Shown here piece after piece: positions 18,908-25,547 of a stretch of 64,000 nucleotides of DNA. Source of the DNA: Propionicimonas sp. GTDB taxonomy: Bacteria; Actinomycetota; Actinomycetes; Propionibacteriales; Propionibacteriaceae. The stretch spans positions 1 through 64,000 of the forward strand of contig NZ_JARKPQ010000003.1 of the NCBI RefSeq assembly GCF_029975155.1, given 5' to 3'. The notes below the pieces were generated by a model, which had not been told where the DNA came from, made no database searches, and saw only the letters and a program-made list of their open reading frames with translations. Both the position numbers and the translations under genes were made by a program. How positions within the stretch are numbered: position 1 is the stretch's first letter; each line of letters begins with the position of its first letter.

Positions 18908-19147
18908 TCAGGCGACCTCGACCTGGGTCGCGAGGTCCTTGATCCGGTCGGGGCGGAAGCCTGTCCAGTACTCGCCGTCGGCGAAGACGACCGGCGCCTG
19001 CTGGTGGCCGAGGGCGAGCAGGTCGGCCAGTGCCCGCTCGTCGGTCGCCAGGTCGATCACCTCGTAGTCGAGGCCGGCCTTGTCGAGGGCGCGATAGGTG
19101 GCCGTGCACTGCACGCAGGAGGGCTTGCTGTAGACCTTGATCGTCAT
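18908..19147 (-). CDS. nrdH: NrdH glutaredoxin-like redoxin
   Basis: NrdH is the thioredoxin-reductase-dependent electron donor of class Ib reductase. The 79-residue protein carries the redox pair CVQC near residue 11 and the C-terminal GFRPDRIKDL motif typical of NrdH. It is first in nrdHIEF. The ATG follows AAGGAGCC. Upstream are a NrdR-like box (19234-19249) and a perfect palindrome TACACCGGTGTA (19174-19185). Confidence 0.96.
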   Translation of the reverse strand: MTIKVYSKPSCVQCTATYRALDKAGLDYEVIDLATDERALADLLALGHQQAPVVFADGEYWTGFRPDRIKDLATQVEVA

Positions 19148-19173
19148 CGGGGCTCCTTCCGGTCGGGCCGGCT

Positions 19174-19185
19174 TACACCGGTGTA
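19174..19185. promoter_or_regulatory. Palindrome TACACCGGTGTA in the nrdH leader
   Basis: A perfect 12-base inverted repeat 27 bases upstream of the nrdH ATG. It is shorter than and unlike the NrdR consensus. A related half, ACGGTGTAGTTGTG, lies near 19358-19371. Binding factor unknown. Confidence 0.35.
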
Positions 19186-19233
19186 GTTCGAGACGAGTGG
19201 GAACCTACCCCTAGGGTCTGACAATGACAACGA

Positions 19234-19249
19234 CCACTAGATGTTGTGT
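19234..19249. promoter_or_regulatory. Candidate NrdR box (nrdHIEF side)
   Basis: On the minus strand it reads ACACAACATCTAGTGG, close to the NrdR box pattern ACACTATATATTGTGT in its outer CAC and TAGTG blocks. NrdR is the repressor of ribonucleotide reductase genes in Actinobacteria. It lies about 85 bases before nrdH. Confidence 0.5.
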
Positions 19250-19334
19250 TGACTCCTGCCGGCACTGACGTCGGCGGCGACACGCCGGGAAGATCCGGGG
19301 ATTTCACCCTGTGTTCCGGGCGCACTCGCGCGAA

Positions 19335-19383
19335 ACCACTACATCTGGGTAGTTACAACGGTGTAGTTGTGCGTATATAGTGG
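19335..19383. promoter_or_regulatory. Pair of candidate NrdR boxes and -10 region of nrdD
   Basis: ACCACTACATCTGGGT (19335-19350) and TTGTGCGTATATAGTG (19368-19383) resemble NrdR boxes and are set 33 bases apart, close to the three-turn spacing usual for NrdR pairs. The second contains TATATA, a probable -10 box, just before the nrdD riboswitch, so binding would block the promoter. Confidence 0.5.
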
Positions 19384-19399
19384 CTGTCGCAGTGGTTCG

Positions 19400-19600
19400 A
19401 CCCACCAGCCAGGCGGGTCGTCGCAAGAGGGAATCCGGTGCGAATCCGGAACTGCCCCGCAGCGGTAAGTGGGAACGACCGCCGTCAGATGCACTGGGAG
19501 TGATCCTGGGAAGCGACGGCCACTAGGCCAGACCCGGCGTGATGCCGGGCCCGCCCACGAGTCCGAAGACCTGCCCTGCCGTCCCGCGCCGCGGGGCGCC
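19400..19600 (+). promoter_or_regulatory. Cobalamin riboswitch (long form) upstream of nrdDG
   Basis: In order: GGGAATCCGGTGCGAATCC, CTGCCCCGCAGCGGTAAG, GCACTGGGA with CTGGGAAGCGACGG, and GTCCGAAGACCTGCC, a full-length aptamer with peripheral arm. The remaining 115 bases before the nrdD ATG, with GCTGGTGGCCAGC (19624-19636) and several GGAGG/CCTCC stretches, would hold the expression platform. Control of a class III reductase fits a cell that also owns a B12-dependent class II enzyme elsewhere. Confidence 0.93.
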
Positions 19601-19717
19601 GGTTGACGCAGCCTCGTGGGAGGGCTGGTGGCCAGCGGGTCTCCTCATCGCCCGCGACCCTCCTCCTGCCAGGCCGGTGCCGACCACCACGGGTCACGAG
19701 CAGGAGTTGAGCAGGAG

Positions 19718-21877
19718 ATGTCGCAGATCACTACTCCCGAAACCATCATCAAGCGCGACGGCACGGCCGCGGAGTTCGACGCCGAACGCATCCGCTCGGC
19801 CATCGCCCGCGCCGGCGCGGCCACCGGTGAACTGGACGGCGCCGACGCGCACCTGCTGGCTCGCCAGGTCTGCGTCCGGCTGTCCCGGCGGGGCACGCCG
19901 CCGCACGTGGAGGAGATCCAGGACGCCGTCGAGCACCTGCTGATCGACTCCGGCTACACCGCCACGGCGAGGGCCTACATCGTCTACCGCGAGCAGCACC
20001 ACAAGCTCCGCGACACCAGGCACGCCATGGTCGACGTGGCCAACTCGATCAACGAGTACCTCGACCGCTCCGACTGGCGGATCAACGCCAACGCCAACCA
20101 GGGCTACTCCCTGGGCGGGCTGATCCTGAACACCTCCGGCAAGATCACCGCGAACTACTGGCTCTCCCACGTCTACCCGCCCGAGATCGGCCAGGCCCAC
20201 CGGGACGGCGACGTCCACATCCACGACCTGGACATGCTCAGCGGCTACTGCGCGGGCTGGTCGCTGAAGACGTTGCTGCGGGAGGGGCTGAACGGCATTC
20301 CCGGCAAGGTCGAGGCCACCGCTCCCAAGCACCTCAGCTCGGCCGTCGGCCAGATGGTGAACTTCCTCGGCTGCTTGCAGAACGAGTGGGCGGGCGCGCA
20401 GGCGTTCAGCTCGTTCGACACCTACCTGGCGCCGTACATCCGCAAGGACGACCTGGGCTACGACGACGTCAAGCAGGCCATCCAGGAGCTGATCTACAAC
20501 CTCAACGTGCCGTCCCGCTGGGGCACCCAGACCCCGTTCACCAACCTCACCTTCGACTGGGTGTGCCCAGAAGACCTGCGCGACGACATCCCCTACATCG
20601 GCGGCGAGGAGATGCCGTTCACGTACGGCGAGCTGCAGGCCGAGATGGACATGATCAACCGCGCCTACATCGAGGTGATGACCGCCGGCGATGCCTCCGG
20701 GAGGGTGTTCACCTTCCCGATCCCGACCTACAACATCACCCCCGACTTCGCCTGGGACTCGCCGAACGCCGACCTGCTGTTCGAGATGACCGCCAAGTAC
20801 GGCCTGCCCTACTTCCAGAACTTCGTGAACTCCGAGCTCACGCCGAACATGGTGCGCTCGATGTGCTGCCGGCTGCAGCTCGACCTGCGCGAGTTGCTCA
20901 AGCGGGGCAACGGGTTGTTCGGCTCGGCGGAGCAGACCGGCTCGCTCGGCGTGGTCACGGTGAACCTGGCCCGGCTCGGCCATCTCCACGCCGGGGACGA
21001 GGCCGGGCTGGTGCTCGCCCTGGACCGGCTGCTGGTGCTGGCGAAGGAGTCCCTGGAGATCAAGCGCAAGGTGATCCAGCGCTACATCGACGAGGGCCTG
21101 TTCCCCTACACCAAGCGCTACCTGGGGACGCTGCGAAACCACTTCTCCACCATCGGCGTGAACGGCATGAACGAGCTGGTCCGCAACTTCACGTCCGACG
21201 CCTACGACATCACCGACCCGCGGGGCCACGCCCTCGCCGTCCGCCTGCTCGATCACGTCCGCGCCCGGATGGTGGAGTTCCAGGAGGCCACCGGCCACAT
21301 GTACAACCTGGAGGCGACACCGGCCGAGGGCACCACCTACCGGTTCGCCAAGGAGGACCGCAAGCGGTTCCCCGGCATCCTTCAGGCCGGGACGGACGCC
21401 AACCCGTACTACACGAACTCCTCGCAGCTCCCGGTCGGCTTCACCGACGACCCGTTCGAGGCACTCGAGCGGCAGGACGAGCTGCAGCGCAAGTACACCG
21501 GCGGGACGGTGCTGCACCTGTACATGTCGGAGCGGATCTCGGACGCGGACGCCTGCCGCGAGCTGGTGCGCCGGTCCCTGACGAACTTCCGGCTGCCCTA
21601 CATCACGGTCACGCCGACGTTCTCGATCTGCCCGTCCCACGGCTACCTCGCCGGCGAGCACAACACGTGCCCGAGTTGCGCGGCCGAGGGTGTGGAGCAG
21701 GTCTGCGAAGTGTGGACGCGGGTGATGGGCTACCACCGTCCGACGTCGTCGTTCAACATCGGCAAGAAGGGCGAGCACGCCGAGCGGACGCCGTTCCTGG
21801 AGGCCCGCGCCACCACGCCGGCCGAGCGTGAGGAAGCCCACGGGACCGAACCCATCGAGACCCCCGCCCTCGCATGA
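19718..21877 (+). CDS. nrdD: Anaerobic (class III) ribonucleoside-triphosphate reductase
   Basis: NrdD reduces NTPs under anaerobic conditions with a glycyl radical installed by NrdG. The 719 residues have an N-terminal ATP-cone (about 10-95), the catalytic barrel, the zinc cysteines in CPSHGYLAGEHNTCPSC and the glycyl-radical site in RVMGYHRPTSSFNIGKKGEH near the C-terminus. The ATG follows CAGGAG. nrdG overlaps by four bases. Control appears double: NrdR-like boxes on the promoter and a cobalamin riboswitch in the leader. Oxygen-labile enzymes of this kind imply anaerobic growth. Confidence 0.97.
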   Translation: MSQITTPETIIKRDGTAAEFDAERIRSAIARAGAATGELDGADAHLLARQVCVRLSRRGTPPHVEEIQDAVEHLLIDSGYTATARAYIVYREQHHKLRDTRHAMVDVANSINEYLDRSDWRINANANQGYSLGGLILNTSGKITANYWLSHVYPPEIGQAHRDGDVHIHDLDMLSGYCAGWSLKTLLREGLNGIPGKVEATAPKHLSSAVGQMVNFLGCLQNEWAGAQAFSSFDTYLAPYIRKDDLGYDDVKQAIQELIYNLNVPSRWGTQTPFTNLTFDWVCPEDLRDDIPYIGGEEMPFTYGELQAEMDMINRAYIEVMTAGDASGRVFTFPIPTYNITPDFAWDSPNADLLFEMTAKYGLPYFQNFVNSELTPNMVRSMCCRLQLDLRELLKRGNGLFGSAEQTGSLGVVTVNLARLGHLHAGDEAGLVLALDRLLVLAKESLEIKRKVIQRYIDEGLFPYTKRYLGTLRNHFSTIGVNGMNELVRNFTSDAYDITDPRGHALAVRLLDHVRARMVEFQEATGHMYNLEATPAEGTTYRFAKEDRKRFPGILQAGTDANPYYTNSSQLPVGFTDDPFEALERQDELQRKYTGGTVLHLYMSERISDADACRELVRRSLTNFRLPYITVTPTFSICPSHGYLAGEHNTCPSCAAEGVEQVCEVWTRVMGYHRPTSSFNIGKKGEHAERTPFLEARATTPAEREEAHGTEPIETPALA

Positions 21878-22593
21878 GCGCGGCCGCCCCGCCATATGTC
21901 ACCCGGCGGACCGTGAAGGACACCCTCGCCATCGCGGGCCTCACGCGGCTGTCCACCTGCGACTGGCCCGGCCGTCTGGTGGCCACGGTGTTCCTCCAGG
22001 GCTGTCCGTGGCGCTGCACCTACTGCCACAACCCCGGGCTGCTCGACCCCACGACACCGGGCCAGGTGCCGTGGCAGGACGTCCGCGACCTGCTGCTGCG
22101 CCGTCAGGGCATGCTGGACGGGGTGGTGTTCTCCGGCGGCGAGCCCACCCGGCAGGGCGGGCTCGCCGCAGCTGCGCGGGAGGTCGGCGATCTCGGCTAC
22201 GCCGTCGGCCTGCACACCGCCGGCGCCTACCCGCGGCGGCTCGCGGAGGTCCTGCCGCTGTGCGAGTGGGTGGGGCTCGACATCAAGGCGCTACCGGGGC
22301 TCTACGCGGCCGTCACCGGCGTCCGGACGAGCGGGGTGAAGGCCTACGAGTCGCTCCGGATCGTGCTGGACAGCGGCGTCGACCACGAGGTGCGGATCAC
22401 CGTGGACCCCTCGCTGCACAGCCGTGAGCACGTCGAAACGCTGGTCTCCCGGCTCCGGGACGCCGGCGTCCGCTCCATCGCCCTCCAGCAGGTCCGATTC
22501 CGCGGGTCCGCCAAAGCGGTGGCGACGCCCGCCTGGCAACTCACCCAGCTCGCCAGACGCCTGCCGGACGGAGTCGTCCTGCGCGCCGGGTGA
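21874..22593 (+). CDS. nrdG: Anaerobic ribonucleotide reductase activating protein
   Basis: NrdG is a radical-SAM enzyme that forms the glycyl radical on NrdD. The 239 residues carry the iron-sulphur motif CPWRCTYC (near 45) and VVFSGGEPTRQ for SAM binding. The ATG overlaps the nrdD stop (ATGA). It is longer than the compact enterobacterial NrdG and closer to the type annotated as anaerobic RNR activating protein in Actinobacteria. Confidence 0.95.
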   Translation: MSAAAPPYVTRRTVKDTLAIAGLTRLSTCDWPGRLVATVFLQGCPWRCTYCHNPGLLDPTTPGQVPWQDVRDLLLRRQGMLDGVVFSGGEPTRQGGLAAAAREVGDLGYAVGLHTAGAYPRRLAEVLPLCEWVGLDIKALPGLYAAVTGVRTSGVKAYESLRIVLDSGVDHEVRITVDPSLHSREHVETLVSRLRDAGVRSIALQQVRFRGSAKAVATPAWQLTQLARRLPDGVVLRAG

Positions 22594-22605
22594 ACGGACC
22601 AAAGG

Positions 22606-22641
22606 GTGAATTCGTCCACCTCTGACGGTGGGCGAATTCAC
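22606..22641. terminator. Bidirectional hairpin between nrdG and the P-type ATPase
   Basis: GTGAATTCGTCCACC (22606-22620) and GGTGGGCGAATTCAC (22627-22641) pair over 15 positions with one G-U and a six-base loop, between two convergent genes. The same arms and loop length occur at 18-53. Confidence 0.6.
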
Positions 22642-22664
22642 TGTGGGGCGACCGGGAGCTCCGA

Positions 22665-25442
22665 TCACGCCCTTCTCGGTGCGGGCATGGCGAGGGCGCG
22701 CTCCGGCAGCACATTGCCCAGGCCACCGGCCGGCGCCGGAGTCTTCGCTGCGTTGCGGCGGAGGAGCTTGTAGAGCTCGATGACCGCGGGCAGGACCAGC
22801 GCCAGACCGAGGGCCGTCATCCACTCGTCGGAGTTCAGGGGCACCGTGCCCAGGATGCCGCTGAGCCAGTCCCACTGCACGGCGAGCACTGTCATGGCGG
22901 CAGGGATCAGCAGGATCTTGACCGCGCCCAGGATGGGCGCCGCGAGCCCGGACCCCGGGGAGCGACGCAGGACGAGTGCGCTGAAGACCGTGCCCAGGCC
23001 CATCACGGCGAAGGCCATGGTGACCGGCACATTGGGTTCGTGAGGGCTCATGGCGCCGGGGGCGACCAGCAGCGCCACCAAAGTGATCGCGAAGAGCACG
23101 AACCCGAAGAGCAGCCATTCGGCGACCGAGCGCCCGTTGGCGATTCCTTCGGCGGTGTTGCGCGGCGGCCGGTTCATGATGTCGTCCGGGGTGGGATCGA
23201 GCATGATCATGATGATGGGAACCGCACACACGAAGAAGTTCAGATAGAGCACCATCAGCGGGGTGAGCGGCATCCCGCCGTTGAGGTCGACGATGCTCGC
23301 GACCAGGAACAGCAGCACCAGCGAGAACAGCTGGGTCATCTGGTAGCGGACGTAGGCGCCCACCTTGTCGTAGATGTCCCGGCCCAGGCGGATGGCGTTG
23401 ACCAGCGTGCCGAAGTTGTCGTCGGTGAGGATCATCTTCGCGGCCTGCTTGGTCACCTCGCTGCCGGATCCCATCGCGACACCGATGTCGGCCTGCTTGA
23501 GCGCTGCCGCATCGTTGACGGCGTCGCCGGTCATCGCGACGACCTCGCCGGTCTCCTGCATCAGCTTGGCCAGCCGGAGCTTGTCCTGCGGGGTCACCCG
23601 GCCGAAGACGTGCAGGCGCGGCAGCGCGGCCTTGAGCTCGTCGTCGGTCATCTCCTGGATCTCGGCGCCGCTGATCGCACCCGGGCCGAGCCCGAGTTCT
23701 GCGCCGATCGCGCCGGCGGTGATCGCGTGGTCGCCGGTGATCATCCGGACGTCGATACCGGCGGCATGCGCGATCCGGACGGCCTCCAGCGACGACGGGC
23801 GCAGCGGATCGATGATCCCCACCATCCCGACGAACCGGAACTGCTCGACGTGCCCCATGGGATCGGCCTTCACCGCGTCCTCGTGGCCGTCCAGCTCGCG
23901 GATCCCGAAGGCGAGGACCCGCAGTCCCCGCTCGGACATCTCCCGGTTCGCGGCCAGGATCTGCTTGCGCACCTGGTCGATCGGCACCTCCGGACCGTCC
24001 GCCTGGACCACGTGGCTGCAGCGATCCAGGACGACGTCCGGGCCGCCCTTGATCAGCCCGACGAACCTGGGGACATCGTGCACCGGCACGTGGTGGTAGG
24101 TGACCATGAACTTGTAGTCGGAGTCGAACGGGACCTCGGCGAACCGCGGGTACGCCCGCCGGGTCTCCTCGGCGTCCACGCCGAGCTTGGCCGCCAGCAC
24201 GACCAGCGCGGCCTCCGTGGGGTCTCCGACCACCTCGCCGCGGTCGGAGACGGTGGCGTCGGAGTCCAGGCACAACCCGTAGGCCAGCCAGGTGAAGTCG
24301 GGCACGGGCAGGCCGGCGGCCCCGGTGATCTGGCCGGTCTTGCCGTAGCCGTCGCCGGAGACGCCGAACCATTCGCCGCGGTAGTGGAGCTTGCGGACCA
24401 TCATCTCGTTGAGGGTCAGCGTCCCGGTCTTGTCGGAGTTGATCGCGCTCGTGGCGCCCAGGGTCTCGACGTCGCCGAGGTTCTTCACCACCGCCTTGGC
24501 CTCGGCGAGCTTCTTCGCCCCGAAGGCCAGCATCGCCTGGACGAAGGTGGGCAGACCGGTCGGGATCGCCGACACCGCCATCGAGATCCCCAGCAGCAGG
24601 ACGGCTTCGAGCCGCTGCCCGCGGACGAACCCGATGACCACGATGATCGCCACCGCCGTCCAGGCGATGATGCCCAGCACCTTGGTGAGCGACGCCAGCT
24701 CCCGCTGCAGTGGCGACTTCGACGGCGGCACCGCCGACAACATGGACGCGATCTGACCCATCTCGGTCTGCATGCCGGTCTCGGTGACCACCATGGTCGC
24801 GGTGCCCCGCGTGACCGACGTGTTCTGGAACAGCATCGAGGTGCGGTCGCCGAGTGCCACGTCATCGGAGTCGACGGCTGCGCTGCCCTTCGGGATCGGC
24901 GCGCTCTCTCCGGTCAGCGCCGCCTCCTGCGTCTCGCAACTGGCCGACCGCAGGATGCGTCCGTCGGCGGGGACCAGGTCGCCGGCCTCGAGCTGGAGGA
25001 TGTCGCCCGGCACCAGCTCGGGCGCGGGGATCTCTGCCAGGCTGCCGTCGCGGACCACCCGTACCTGCGGGGTCTGCATCTTCGCCAGCGCGTCCACCGC
25101 GGCGAGTGCCTTCAGCTCCTGCTGCGTGCCGAGGACGACGTTGAGGACGACCAGTGCCGCGACCATGACGCCGACCGGCCGCTGGCCGATGATCAGGCTG
25201 GCGACCGAGACCACCACCAGCATCAGGTTCATCGGGTCGCCCAGCTGCCGGAGCGCGATGGTCCAGCGCGTGGGCGGCGGCTCCGAGGCGATCTTGTTCT
25301 CTCCGTGTTCCGCGCGGCGGGCGAGGACGGACGCGGCATCGAGGCCGCGGTCGGGATCGACCTCCAGGGCTGCGGAGACCTCCCGCGGCGTCAGTGCGTA
25401 CCAGGGTCGCTTGGCGACGGCCAGCTCAGAGGATTGGCTCAT
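22665..25442 (-). CDS. P-type cation-transporting ATPase of P2 type with atypical ion-site residues
   Basis: The 925-residue protein has the P2 layout: N-terminal cation-ATPase domain, TGES in the actuator domain (near 178), SDKTGT phosphorylation site (D337), GDPTE and KGGPD in the nucleotide domain, and GDAVNDAAALK. About ten membrane segments are seen. In segment 4 the usual PEGLP of calcium pumps is PTGLP (294-298), and segment 6 has NFFVCAVP where SERCA has NLVTDGLP, so acidic ion ligands are missing and the transported ion is uncertain. The start at 25442 follows GAAGGAG. No partner gene. Confidence 0.9.
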   Translation of the reverse strand: MSQSSELAVAKRPWYALTPREVSAALEVDPDRGLDAASVLARRAEHGENKIASEPPPTRWTIALRQLGDPMNLMLVVVSVASLIIGQRPVGVMVAALVVLNVVLGTQQELKALAAVDALAKMQTPQVRVVRDGSLAEIPAPELVPGDILQLEAGDLVPADGRILRSASCETQEAALTGESAPIPKGSAAVDSDDVALGDRTSMLFQNTSVTRGTATMVVTETGMQTEMGQIASMLSAVPPSKSPLQRELASLTKVLGIIAWTAVAIIVVIGFVRGQRLEAVLLLGISMAVSAIPTGLPTFVQAMLAFGAKKLAEAKAVVKNLGDVETLGATSAINSDKTGTLTLNEMMVRKLHYRGEWFGVSGDGYGKTGQITGAAGLPVPDFTWLAYGLCLDSDATVSDRGEVVGDPTEAALVVLAAKLGVDAEETRRAYPRFAEVPFDSDYKFMVTYHHVPVHDVPRFVGLIKGGPDVVLDRCSHVVQADGPEVPIDQVRKQILAANREMSERGLRVLAFGIRELDGHEDAVKADPMGHVEQFRFVGMVGIIDPLRPSSLEAVRIAHAAGIDVRMITGDHAITAGAIGAELGLGPGAISGAEIQEMTDDELKAALPRLHVFGRVTPQDKLRLAKLMQETGEVVAMTGDAVNDAAALKQADIGVAMGSGSEVTKQAAKMILTDDNFGTLVNAIRLGRDIYDKVGAYVRYQMTQLFSLVLLFLVASIVDLNGGMPLTPLMVLYLNFFVCAVPIIMIMLDPTPDDIMNRPPRNTAEGIANGRSVAEWLLFGFVLFAITLVALLVAPGAMSPHEPNVPVTMAFAVMGLGTVFSALVLRRSPGSGLAAPILGAVKILLIPAAMTVLAVQWDWLSGILGTVPLNSDEWMTALGLALVLPAVIELYKLLRRNAAKTPAPAGGLGNVLPERALAMPAPRRA

Positions 25443-25547
25443 TTCGGGACTCCTTCGCGGATCTGGTCCCGCACGTTCCTCGTGCGGCTCGCAGCCGTCA
25501 CGATTGTGTCGCAAGAGGTGCTGAGCGTAAACGCCCGGCTGCACCGC

